Below are positions 1 through 6,870 of a DNA stretch of 13,163 nt, piece after piece. The stretch is from an uncultured Clostridia bacterium (GTDB lineage: Bacteria; Bacillota; Clostridia; Oscillospirales; Acutalibacteraceae): positions 1 through 13,163 of the forward strand of contig CALDPI010000024.1 of the NCBI GenBank assembly GCA_937912045.1. The letters run 5' to 3'. Made by a program: the position numbers and the translations under genes. Under the pieces are notes generated by a model. That model saw nothing but the letters and a program-made list of their open reading frames with translations. It ran no database searches and was not told the origin of the DNA. Positions within the stretch are counted from its first letter, which is position 1. Every line of letters begins with the position of its first letter.

Positions 1-248
1 GATGCTGTATAACTATCACGCTTGTCTTGCATTTGTTGCAATGTATCAATTGCTCCTAATTTTTCAATCACATCCGGGTCCGTGATGTCAGCACACTTGC
101 AGATAGGAATAGTAGCACTCGCATCATTTACATATTCCTCATTTTCGTCAATCGCAATCACTTCTGCACCACTTTTCACCAGTTCTTCTGCTACAGCCAT
201 GCCATATCGCCCAAGGCCAAATACCGCGTATGTCCGATTTAAACTCAT
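1..248 (-). CDS. ktrA: KtrA/TrkA-N type potassium uptake regulator, N-terminal part (runs off left edge)
   Basis: This is the cytosolic NAD/nucleotide-binding RCK subunit that gates the KtrB potassium channel-like transporter. The ATG at 246-248 is preceded by an AAAGGAAGAAG ribosome binding site. The reading frame gives a Rossmann start, YAVFGLGRYGMAVAEEL, with the GxGxxG-like dinucleotide motif. A second strand follows ending in VIAIDENEE, then CADITDPDVIEKLGAIDT, all typical of the family. It lies about 26 bases downstream of ktrB on the same strand, so the two form the usual ktrBA operon. About 82 codons are visible of an expected length near 220. One oddity: the last dozen codons before the edge (positions 1 to about 42) do not resemble the DxVVVA-type strand that normally follows, so the edge may be a junction or may carry an error. 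Family identity is secure; the last codons are not. Confidence 0.88.
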   Translation of the reverse strand, partial: MSLNRTYAVFGLGRYGMAVAEELVKSGAEVIAIDENEEYVNDASATIPICKCADITDPDVIEKLGAIDTLQQMQDKRDSYTA

Positions 249-274
249 ATAATCTTCTTCCTTTCTTTCGCAGA

Positions 275-1633
275 TTATCCTACGCTAATTTCTTCTATTG
301 GATTTTTAATAATGTTTTTGTTTTCTCTCTTCAAATTAAATGCAATCGCAAGAGAGATAGGACCAACTCTTCCAAGATACATAGTAAAAATAATAATAAG
401 TTTGCCAAAAGAATTTAACGTTGGAGTTAAACTTTTTGACAAGCCAACAGTTGCCGTTGCGCTGACTGTTTCGTAAATTATTTTAGAAAAATCGGCATTA
501 CTTATCAAAGTCAAAAGTAGTGTAGATATAAATACGATTATAAAAGATACAAAAACAACTGCAATTGACTTCCTCACAACATCTTTTGTTATTTTTCTGT
601 TAAATAAATTTGTATCGCTTTTATTCTTGATAGTTGCTATTGCAGATGCAACTACGACTATTGCCGTAACTGTTTTAATACCACCTGCAGTACCAGCAGG
701 AGAACCGCCGATAAACATCAGAAGCAAGCACACGATAGCGCTTGCGTTCGTGAGGTTTTCCTGCGGCACGGTTGCAAAGCCTGCGGTTCTCGTTGTGACC
801 GACTGAAACAAGGATACTTCGATTTTTTGAAACAAGGTATAATTGCCCATTGTTTGCGGATTGTTATATTCAAATGCAAAAATAAATGCTGCACCCACAA
901 AAATCAAAATCAAGGTTGCTGTGATAGCGATTTTACTGTGCAGGGTAAGATCTCTGAAAAATCGCACCTTCTTCGTTCGCGCCTTTTTTAGTACTCTCAG
1001 CACATCCCACCAAACGATATAACCGATACCGCCCAAGATAATTAAGGCACACGTAACAACATTGATGACAGGATTAAGTGCGTAATCGCAAAGGCTGTTT
1101 TCGGCGATGATGTCAATACCCGCATTGCAAAAGGCAGAAACGGAAGTGAATACCGATATCCATATTCCTTTTGCACCGAACCGGGGGATAAAAACCGTCA
1201 TATAAAGCAGAGCGCCGATCCCTTCGATAATGAACGTTCCTGCCACGACCTTTTTTACAAACCGAACAAGCCCCGACAGGGAGTTCAGATTAAACGCATC
1301 CTGCAAGAGCAATCTGTCGCCGATCCCCATTTTCTTGTGCAGAAGGATCATCAGTCCCGACATAATGGTGATAACGCCAAGACCGCCGATCTGAATTAAT
1401 ATCAAAATCACGATCTGCCCGAAAACGCTCCAAGAGGAAACGGTCGGTGTTACCACCAAGCCCGTAACGCAGGTGGAGGTGGTTGCGGTGAAAAGCGCAT
1501 CTAAAAACGGAGTTGATTTTCCATCGGCAGCGCTTATGGGAAGCGAAAGCAACAATGCGCCTATCAATATCGCTATCAAAAAACTCAACAATATGATATG
1601 TGTTGTAGACACCAGAGGCCGTTGTTTTTTCAT
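275..1633 (-). CDS. ktrB: KtrB/TrkH-type potassium transporter membrane subunit
   Basis: This is the ion-translocating subunit of a Ktr potassium uptake system in the cytoplasmic membrane. The protein is about 452 residues with many hydrophobic segments, the usual size for KtrB. The four pore-loop repeats of the superfamily can be seen with their key glycine: STCVTGLVV, AFCNAGIDI, TRTAGFATV and SATATVGLS. I chose the ATG at 1631-1633 (MKKQRPLVSTTH); a TTG 13 codons upstream is also possible, and neither has a strong ribosome binding site. The C-terminus is NPIEEISVG. The gene is followed closely by ktrA and read from the promoter at 1730-1758 across a roughly 90-base leader containing a hairpin. 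In related bacteria such systems respond to c-di-AMP through the KtrA subunit or a riboswitch; I see no canonical c-di-AMP riboswitch here. Confidence 0.93.
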   Translation of the reverse strand: MKKQRPLVSTTHIILLSFLIAILIGALLLSLPISAADGKSTPFLDALFTATTSTCVTGLVVTPTVSSWSVFGQIVILILIQIGGLGVITIMSGLMILLHKKMGIGDRLLLQDAFNLNSLSGLVRFVKKVVAGTFIIEGIGALLYMTVFIPRFGAKGIWISVFTSVSAFCNAGIDIIAENSLCDYALNPVINVVTCALIILGGIGYIVWWDVLRVLKKARTKKVRFFRDLTLHSKIAITATLILIFVGAAFIFAFEYNNPQTMGNYTLFQKIEVSLFQSVTTRTAGFATVPQENLTNASAIVCLLLMFIGGSPAGTAGGIKTVTAIVVVASAIATIKNKSDTNLFNRKITKDVVRKSIAVVFVSFIIVFISTLLLTLISNADFSKIIYETVSATATVGLSKSLTPTLNSFGKLIIIFTMYLGRVGPISLAIAFNLKRENKNIIKNPIEEISVG

Positions 1634-1691
1634 AAATTCATCATACGCCCTAACTTTATAATACAAAAACAAAATAGAACCGACTTCCTCT

Positions 1692-1719
1692 GCAGACAGC
1701 TGGTTCCATTTACGTCTGC
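1692..1719 (-). promoter_or_regulatory. Leader hairpin of ktrB
   Basis: The transcribed leader contains GCAGAC and GTCTGC arms (1714-1719 and 1692-1697) around a 16-base loop. No poly-U follows, so it is not a plain terminator. It could be a regulatory or stabilising structure; no known riboswitch class is recognised. Confidence 0.4.
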
Positions 1720-1729
1720 TGTTTCAACC

Positions 1730-1758
1730 ATTATAGCACGCGTTATTATTCCGGTCAA
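1730..1758 (-). promoter_or_regulatory. Sigma-A promoter of ktrB with overlapping dyad
   Basis: On the minus strand there is a -35 box TTGACC (1753-1758), a 17-base spacer and a perfect -10 box TATAAT (1730-1735). An inverted repeat ATTCCGG/CCGGAAT (arms 1748-1754 and 1765-1771) brackets and overlaps the -35 box, where a repressor could occlude RNA polymerase. The promoter call is strong; the operator call is inference. Confidence 0.8.
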
Positions 1759-1771
1759 GTTTTGCCGGAAT

Positions 1772-2082
1772 CTTATAAAACATATATAATGCTTTTTCAT
1801 TCAATCCACGTATATCCGCCTAAAAAGCAAATTCAAATAAATAACCGGACAAGTCTATAACTCATCCGGCTTTGTGACAGTTTGAATGTTTAGTTTTAGC
1901 TGCTACAGAACAGTGAAAAACGGCCATCCCTTCGCATTTTAAGTCGAAAACAGGCGATTTTCACGAAAAATTTTTGGACAAAAAACAGTGAAAACCCTAG
2001 TGTTTATGCGGGTTTCAGGCGGTTTGCCCTAAAATAACGCATTCCTCTATTCTACTAACAATTCCTGTTGCTTTCATATATA
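1772..2082. other. Intergenic stretch without a recognisable gene
   Basis: No reading frame here has both a plausible ribosome binding site and recognisable homology. It holds a CCGGA/TCCGG hairpin (arms 1845-1849 and 1865-1869), an 11-base direct repeat AACAGTGAAAA (1909-1919 and 1984-1994), and a small AAACCC/GGGTTT hairpin (arms 1992-1997 and 2010-2015). It could be a decayed gene or mobile-element scar; nothing in it decides this. Confidence 0.5.
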
Positions 2083-2138
2083 AAAACTCCTTCGTTGCTT
2101 TGATAACATTTCTATTATCTGTCAACAAAGGAGTTTTA
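2083..2138. terminator. Nested hairpin terminator after the aldolase-sialidase operon
   Basis: Outer arms AAAAACTCCTT and AAGGAGTTTT continue into GTTG/CAAC, each interrupted by one unpaired base. Inside them is a GATAA/TTATC stem. On the minus strand the stem is followed by a T-run (AGTTTTTATAT), fitting a factor-independent terminator just downstream of the stop codon at 2156. T-runs on both sides mean it may act in both directions. Confidence 0.7.
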
Positions 2139-2155
2139 TACTGATTTAATAACGA

Positions 2156-3217
2156 TTATTTACTTTCAATCCACATATGATAAATATTTACGCAACTGCT
2201 TTCTTTATAAGTTTGAGAGTACTGAACAAGCAGCATATTTTTTCCGTTTTTATTAACAATTACATTGTTCGAATAAAATGAACAGCATGGATAATAGTCG
2301 GTAATGCGATGTCCCTCGTCCCATACTATTCCGTCTTCAGAGGTATATAATACAAAAGCATTTATAGCTCCTGCTTCTCTGCCATGCAGAATAAACTGAC
2401 CGTCTAAAATAGCGACCTGAGGGTTTCTTATTTTTTTCGCAAGGTAGCAAACGCCCGTTTCACTCCACGTGTTTCCGCCATCCTTGCTTATGGCGTAATC
2501 TAATTCCGTTTCACAATCTTGATTATAAGCATAAACAATAAGATTTCCATAATTATCAAATTGCATTGTGCCGTAAAATCTGCCTTTTGTAGAATTAAAC
2601 GGTACTATGCAAAGCTCTTCAAAGTTATCTCCGTTATCGCAACTGCAGAATATACGGTAAACATCCTTTTCCGTTTCGCCGGCTACCTCTCTGTTACAAA
2701 AATCTAAAACATATATTTTACCATCATAGTAACGAGCGCTATACACTCTGCCTTCAAAAGCTGATAACGGTTTTGCCTCTTCCCAAGTTTTGCCCATATC
2801 GTATGAGCGTATATATGTGGGTGTACCGTACGGATTACAACACACACTATTCTCCTGCGAAAATATATTGCAAAAGGCTACAATTGCACCATCATTACAC
2901 ACAACAGCAGTTTCTATAATAGCAGAATATATTCCGTCTAAAAGAATTTCTTTAGTATATGGCACAATGTTAAAATCGCCAAAAGTTTCTCCGCCATCTT
3001 CTGACATTCTATACTCCATCCAGCCGAAACCTGAATGTCCGTCGCAACGCACAGCCGAAACATTTGAATTGAAATCCATTATTCTGCCGTTACCTAAATT
3101 GAGCATAGGATGCCCCATGTGACCGCTTCTGCCTCTTGCCTCGTTATCTATATACAAAATCGGTTCGCTTAATTTTAAATTTCTTACTTTGCCTTTTATA
3201 ATTTTTTCTTTATTCAT
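2156..3217 (-). CDS. Sialidase-superfamily (BNR/Asp-box) beta-propeller protein
   Basis: The 353-residue protein is built like a six-bladed sialidase-type propeller. Five Asp-box repeats (S-x-D-x-G-x-T-W/F) are visible: SEDGGETF at 72-79, SYDMGKTW at 138-145, SCDNGDNF at 192-199, SKDGGNTW at 244-251 and a weaker SEDGIVW at 293-299. An early RGRSGHMGH (28-36) may supply an active-site arginine. There is no signal peptide, so it probably acts in the cytoplasm. The ATG at 3215-3217 follows AGGAGG closely and overlaps the end of the aldolase gene by 8 bases (ATGAATAA), so the two are translationally coupled. Members of this superfamily include exo-sialidases, neuraminidase-like hydrolases and other glycan-acting enzymes. 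Pairing with an HpaI-type aldolase suggests processing of a sugar acid or its glycoside, but the substrate is not readable from the sequence. Confidence 0.8.
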   Translation of the reverse strand: MNKEKIIKGKVRNLKLSEPILYIDNEARGRSGHMGHPMLNLGNGRIMDFNSNVSAVRCDGHSGFGWMEYRMSEDGGETFGDFNIVPYTKEILLDGIYSAIIETAVVCNDGAIVAFCNIFSQENSVCCNPYGTPTYIRSYDMGKTWEEAKPLSAFEGRVYSARYYDGKIYVLDFCNREVAGETEKDVYRIFCSCDNGDNFEELCIVPFNSTKGRFYGTMQFDNYGNLIVYAYNQDCETELDYAISKDGGNTWSETGVCYLAKKIRNPQVAILDGQFILHGREAGAINAFVLYTSEDGIVWDEGHRITDYYPCCSFYSNNVIVNKNGKNMLLVQYSQTYKESSCVNIYHMWIESK

Positions 3218-3998
3218 TTACTTTTCCTCCTATATGTTTGTTTTTTAAGATATTAAACATATTTACAGCACCTTCGGTTAAAAAACCGAAATCTCCACCT
3301 GAACAAATCATATCGGCACCCATTTTACTCCAGTGCTCGATAACCGATTCTTTATTACTTCCCGTTGCAATCCCTACATATTTTTGATTTTCTTTTAATT
3401 TTTTAATTGCATACTTCATCAATTTTGTGGTCTTTTCATCATACACATTTAAAAAATCATTGACAGAACCAGATAAATCGTTGGGGCCGAATATATATCC
3501 GTCAATATATTCATTTTTCATAATATCATCTAGTTCGTCAATAATTTCTTTACACTCGATTTGAATAAATCTGCATATATCTTTATTGGCTGCTTTAACA
3601 TATTTGTTCGCATCAGAAAGTCCATAGTTTATAGCCGCCATTGGTCCAAAACCTCTGTTGCCGTCAGGCGGATATAGTGAAAATTCTATAAGTTCATTAA
3701 CTTCCTTTGCTGTTTTAACCATAGGAAATATTATTCCGTCAGCGCCCATTTCAAGGACCTTTTTTGTTGCTGTAAAATCATTTTGCGGAACCCTGACAAT
3801 AACAGGTGTTCCATTACCCTTTGCAACAGCAGTATGTGTTAAAATATCCTCATAAGATAAATAGGAGTGCTCAAAATCGATCCACAAAAAATCATACCCG
3901 ATGCGACTGAAAATATCACTAACGCATACATCGCACATATTAATTAAGGTTCCACAGGTTTTTTCTCTTAACTGTATTTTTCTTTTTAACTTATTCAT
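3210..3998 (-). CDS. HpcH/HpaI-type class II aldolase (2-keto-3-deoxy sugar acid or similar)
   Basis: This cytosolic, divalent-metal-dependent aldolase should cleave a 2-oxo-3-deoxy (or 4-hydroxy-2-oxo) acid to pyruvate plus an aldehyde. All the family residues are visible at almost the numbering of E. coli HpaI: Asp41 and His44 in WIDFEHSYLS, Arg69 in VRVPQNDF, Arg115 in PDGNRGFGP, Gln146 and metal ligand Glu148 in FIQIECKE, and metal ligand Asp174 in GPNDLSGS. The length, 262 residues, is normal. The ATG at 3996-3998 follows AAAGGAGGTG. It is the first gene of an operon with the sialidase-like gene and is read from the promoter at 4020-4048, divergent from the AraC-type regulator that probably controls it. 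Candidates for the exact role include 2-dehydro-3-deoxy-glucarate or -rhamnonate aldolase; the sequence alone cannot separate these. Confidence 0.88.
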   Translation of the reverse strand: MNKLKRKIQLREKTCGTLINMCDVCVSDIFSRIGYDFLWIDFEHSYLSYEDILTHTAVAKGNGTPVIVRVPQNDFTATKKVLEMGADGIIFPMVKTAKEVNELIEFSLYPPDGNRGFGPMAAINYGLSDANKYVKAANKDICRFIQIECKEIIDELDDIMKNEYIDGYIFGPNDLSGSVNDFLNVYDEKTTKLMKYAIKKLKENQKYVGIATGSNKESVIEHWSKMGADMICSGGDFGFLTEGAVNMFNILKNKHIGGKVNE

Positions 3999-4019
3999 GC
4001 TACACCTCCTTTTTTAAAA

Positions 4020-4048
4020 AGCATACCTTTTTAGGTCTTGACTTTCAA
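4020..4048 (-). promoter_or_regulatory. Promoter of the aldolase-sialidase operon
   Basis: On the minus strand there is TTGAAA (4043-4048), a 17-base spacer and TATGCT (4020-4025), about 20 bases upstream of the aldolase start. The -10 box matches consensus at four of six positions, as expected of an activator-dependent promoter next to an AraC-type gene. Confidence 0.55.
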
Positions 4049-4089
4049 TAAAAATCGTAAACGTCTTTTTATGAATTTTAAACTTTTTC

Positions 4090-4118
4090 TTGAGATTTTA
4101 AATTTTGTATTGTAATAT
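4090..4118 (+). promoter_or_regulatory. Promoter of the AraC-type regulator
   Basis: There is TTGAGA (4090-4095), a 17-base spacer and TAATAT (4113-4118), ahead of the ATG at 4140. It is divergent from the operon promoter in the same 141-base intergenic region, which is the likely binding region of the regulator. Confidence 0.6.
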
Positions 4119-4139
4119 AAATAAAAGGTGGTATAGAAT

Positions 4140-5009
4140 ATGATACTGAGCAATTTTTCAAAAAATCGTGCTAATAAGCTTTCAAAAATGATACTTCCTG
4201 CAATCAAAGAACCGCTCGATATAGAAATTTTATGGCTTCAATACGAAGATTTTAACAGTCCTTCCGAACATTTCAATAACAAACTTCACAAGCACACTTT
4301 TTATGAATTGCATTTTGTTTTAGAAGGAAAATGCATCGTAACCAATAATAATCTAAAAGAATATACTGTTCTGTGCGGAGAAGCCATTATTATTCCACAA
4401 AATTCACCCCACATATTTAAATTCAATAAAGAACTAAAAAGATTTTCTATTGCTTTTACCTTGCCGGAAGATATACTGCCAACCGATTTTTTTACCGATT
4501 TCACTATAATCACATTAAATGATAGAATCATTGAAAATCTGAATATGTTCTTTGAGCAAGCTGACAAAAACACCGTTTTGTCGCAATATGTTATAAAAAA
4601 TCGTCTGTTCGAAATATTGTTTGAACTTTTAGAATTTGAAGAACACATAAATTTGCATTTGACAGTTCAATCAAGCAATACTGAATTATACATTGATAAA
4701 TCAAAAAAGTATATTAAAGATAATTTAAACATTATTTTAACCTGCAAAGATATCGCAGATTATTGCCATATTAACGAAATTTATCTTAATCGGATTTTTA
4801 AGAAGTATACAGGCGAAACACTTCTCAAATATATCCATAAAAAAAAGATAAATTACAGTATTGAATTGCTAAAAAATAAAGATTTATCGCTAAGCACAAT
4901 CAGTACTATGTTGGGTTTTCAAAATGAATATTATTTTAATACATTCTTCAAAAAAGCGGTTGGTATGCCTCCGGGTGCTTATCGTAATATAAACCTAAAA
5001 GCGGAGTGA
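4140..5009 (+). CDS. AraC/XylS-family transcriptional regulator with cupin sensor domain
   Basis: This is a 289-residue DNA-binding regulator. The N-terminal half holds an AraC-type cupin pocket: HKHTFYELHFVLEG at 50-63 (His50, His52, Glu56) and His91 in IPQNSPHIFKF, which probably bind a sugar-like effector. The C-terminal about 100 residues hold the two helix-turn-helix motifs, seen in TCKDIADYCHINEIYLNRIF and the strongly conserved tail STMLGFQNEYYFNTFF followed by KKAVGMPPGAYR. The start is supported by AAAGGTGG 11 bases upstream. It is divergently placed from the aldolase/sialidase operon, the usual layout for a local activator. Oddity: the last three sense codons and the stop (AAA GCG GAG TGA) lie inside the stem of the downstream terminator and inside the left copy of the direct repeat. 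The original C-terminus may therefore have been changed by the rearrangement. Confidence 0.92.
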   Translation: MILSNFSKNRANKLSKMILPAIKEPLDIEILWLQYEDFNSPSEHFNNKLHKHTFYELHFVLEGKCIVTNNNLKEYTVLCGEAIIIPQNSPHIFKFNKELKRFSIAFTLPEDILPTDFFTDFTIITLNDRIIENLNMFFEQADKNTVLSQYVIKNRLFEILFELLEFEEHINLHLTVQSSNTELYIDKSKKYIKDNLNIILTCKDIADYCHINEIYLNRIFKKYTGETLLKYIHKKKINYSIELLKNKDLSLSTISTMLGFQNEYYFNTFFKKAVGMPPGAYRNINLKAE

Positions 5010-5025
5010 TAATCACTCCGCTTTT
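4997..5025. terminator. Bidirectional terminator, left copy
   Basis: A perfect 13-bp stem (AAAAGCGGAGTGA against TCACTCCGCTTTT) closes over the loop TAA, with A- and T-runs on either side. It ends the AraC-type gene on the plus strand and the oligogalacturonate-lyase-like unit on the minus strand. It is duplicated at 8579-8607. Confidence 0.9.
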
Positions 5026-5170
5026 TATTATTTTAAGATTTTTTCAATCTCCTTACCGACGAGGCTGTTTTTCTGCATAAGCGCTTCTATAAGCTCCTCG
5101 GTTTTGGTTTTGTTTTCTTTGAGCAAGGCCTTTGCGTTTTCAAGCTCTTCACTCAAAATGCGGTTGCAAA
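4997..5170 (-). repeat. 174-bp direct repeat, left copy (terminator plus protease-gene 3' end)
   Basis: It aligns without gaps to 8579-8752 (offset 3582) with five mismatches in 174 bases. Beyond its terminator it carries the last 46 codons and stop of the FtsH-like gene (5028-5168), here as a headless copy: 45 of 46 residues are identical, one Ala to Thr. Sequence similarity stops abruptly at 5170/8752. The geometry, with the intact gene 3' end at the right copy and an orphan 3' end at the left copy, is what an insertion into the 3' end of a gene would leave. Confidence 0.93.
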
Positions 5171-5212
5171 ACCAATTCCGCCTGCAACGCCCGTTACCAA
5201 TGCTATTTTTAT
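5153..5212 (-). pseudogene. Short-chain dehydrogenase/reductase (SDR) start, truncated
   Basis: After a good AAGGAG ribosome binding site (5219-5224) the frame reads KIALVTGVAGGIGFATA, the nucleotide-binding TGxxxGIG motif that opens SDR oxidoreductases. It then hits TGA at 5153-5155, because the rest of the gene is replaced by the 174-bp repeat at 5170. Where an ATG is expected, 6 bases after the ribosome binding site, the codon is ATA. The remnant is last in the minus-strand unit after the transporter gene and is not functional as read. Confidence 0.7.
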
Positions 5213-5236
5213 TGTAAACTCCTTGAAAAATTATTT

Positions 5237-6115
5237 TTAATTAAAATAGTTAATCATTACAACCGAAAGTGCTGATACTGCAACGGCAATACCGCTTTTG
5301 GCGGTGATTTTTTCTTTAAAAAACAGAAGACCTACCAACATACTTACAGCAATACCGCCAACGGCAATGAGCGAGAATTGAACAATGGGATCCAAAACTC
5401 TTGCCGCAAACACAGTAAAAAGCTGATTGAGTGCCAGTACTATTCCCATCATCAGTGCGAAATATTTGAATTTGAGCGGAATTTTAGCGCCTTTCTCCTC
5501 CGGCTTGAAGCGCAAAAACGGAAAAATCAAAAGCAATAACACTTGTGTGACGGTATATGCCAATACTAAAAACATATTGTTATTTCCGTCGTTGGTTTTG
5601 GCGAACACCTGCAAGGAAATAGCCGCTAAACCGCCGCACAAAGCATGTGTTAAAAGCATCAAAACCGATTTTAATGAAAAGCTTTTATATATTTCTTTTG
5701 ATGCGCCGCAAAGCATATATGATGCCATCATAAACAGGGCAAAAAACACCCATTGGATAGGGTTAACAGGATTGTTAAAAAGAAATATTCCCGCAAGAGA
5801 TGAAGCAATTACAACGCCGCCGCGATGAATAATGTTTGAAAGGGCGGTTGTGCTTGTTTTTGAAAGCATCAGTTCCATAAACAAATCTATTGCCGTCACA
5901 GAACCCAGCGTTGCAGCAGACAAAAACATTGTTATGTTCAAATCCAATTTTTCGCCGCCGATTAGTGCAAGGCAAAGTGCAAAAAATATTGCCCAAAAGT
6001 TTCGTAAAATGTTGTATTTTACAATGGTATTAAAATTGAGTATGGAAAGTCCTGAGGCTTTAGCTAAATAAGTGTTTACTCCCAAAATCAACCATATCAA
6101 AAATATGTACAGCAT
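5237..6115 (-). CDS. DMT-superfamily (EamA-like) membrane transporter
   Basis: The 292-residue, strongly hydrophobic protein has about nine to ten membrane segments in two similar halves, as in drug/metabolite transporters. The N-terminal half begins MLYIFLIWLILGVNTYLAKA; the C-terminal half ends with a segment pair around ARVLDPIVQFSLIAVGGIA and FKEKITAKSGIAVAVSAL, the position of the familiar EamA-type C-terminal E-K-pattern. I chose the ATG at 6113-6115 because AGGAGAG lies just upstream; the frame is open seven codons further (ATG at 6136), which would place the ribosome binding site inside the gene. It is third in the minus-strand unit after the oligogalacturonate-lyase-like gene and the decayed oxidoreductase, so it may carry the sugar-acid substrate or product. 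The substrate is not determinable. Confidence 0.8.
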   Translation of the reverse strand: MLYIFLIWLILGVNTYLAKASGLSILNFNTIVKYNILRNFWAIFFALCLALIGGEKLDLNITMFLSAATLGSVTAIDLFMELMLSKTSTTALSNIIHRGGVVIASSLAGIFLFNNPVNPIQWVFFALFMMASYMLCGASKEIYKSFSLKSVLMLLTHALCGGLAAISLQVFAKTNDGNNNMFLVLAYTVTQVLLLLIFPFLRFKPEEKGAKIPLKFKYFALMMGIVLALNQLFTVFAARVLDPIVQFSLIAVGGIAVSMLVGLLFFKEKITAKSGIAVAVSALSVVMINYFN

Positions 6116-6126
6116 AATTCTCTCTC

Positions 6127-6849
6127 CTATTTGCAAAGATTATTATATATCGGCAAATATACATCTCTATCCCTGATAACACAGCCCGGTGTACCGCCCG
6201 GTTTTCGCATTGTTTCGGTGCATTTGGAGCAGCAGATGCAGATTTTATTTTTATCCACACCATCAAAACCTGCTTTTTCTGCAAGTTTGGCGCCGTTAAT
6301 TAATGCCTCTTTAACTTTGTCTAAATATTCATCAGTAACTATTCTATCTTTAGGTATCAGGTTGTCCTTTTCGAAAATAGGATTGTTATAAGCAATAAGC
6401 GGTGCCGGAGCGCCTCCCGGCTTACTGTATCTGCCCGAATGTGTCGCCTGCATAATGACCAGAGGCTCATAACCGTTGGCTTCATAGGTAGTTTTTTAAA
6501 TTTCTTCAACCTGTCGCTTAAAAGCGTCGAGATTATTATCTGTTATATAAAACTGGCGCGGATTTGCTCTGCCCTCTTACATAACGGCGGTGGCCTCAAA
6601 CCAGATAAGTCCTGCGCCACCTTTAGAAAAGCGTTCATAGCGGCGCTTTGTAAAGACATCGGGACTGCCGTCTTTATTTCCGTCACACCCCTCCATCGCC
6701 TGACAGGCAAGTCGGTTTGGGGCAGTTTTATTTCCTATTTTGAAATTGCTTTTTAAGACAGCGGAATCATCCGAAAAAGGCAGATTAACGTTAAGCTCTT
6801 TATTCTCTGTTAAAAAATCTTCTATTTTGCTATATACCTTAGAAATCAT
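6127..6849 (-). pseudogene. Old Yellow Enzyme-type NADH:flavin oxidoreductase, decayed
   Basis: A single reading frame of 241 codons is broken by TAA at 6577-6579 and TAA at 6496-6498, yet keeps recognisable family sequence before, between and after them. It starts LKSNFKIGNKTAPNRLACQA, then KGGAGLIWFEATAVM, the stop, EGRANPRQF, the second stop, and MQATHSGRYSKPGG, the flavin/substrate-binding H-x-G-R region. After AEKAGFDGVD it jumps to KNKICICCSKCTETMR near 6245-6256; the latter belongs at the C-terminal end, so roughly 200 residues of the TIM barrel are missing. Intact relatives have over 400 residues. The ending PGGTPGCVIRDRDVYLPIY is well kept, suggesting recent decay. It lies between the lyase-like and transporter genes in the same direction, and was probably a redox step of the same pathway. 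Confidence 0.87.
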
Positions 6850-6870
6850 CGAATTAACTACAAAATATTA

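Noticed and set aside
275..1672. KtrB start at the TTG at 1672
   Set aside because: The extra 13 residues (start FLYYKVRAYDEF) are not typical and have no good ribosome binding site; the ATG at 1633 gives a normal N-terminus, although the choice is not certain.
1636..1729. c-di-AMP (ydaO-type) riboswitch in the ktrB leader
   Set aside because: The leader is only about 90 bases and lacks the conserved segments of that class; only one simple stem is seen.
6496..6579. Reassignment of TAA as a sense codon, to explain the two in-frame stops in the oxidoreductase gene
   Set aside because: Neighbouring genes (lyase-like, protease-like, transporter, sialidase-like) use TAA as their ordinary stop, and the same gene also has a large internal deletion, so decay explains it better.
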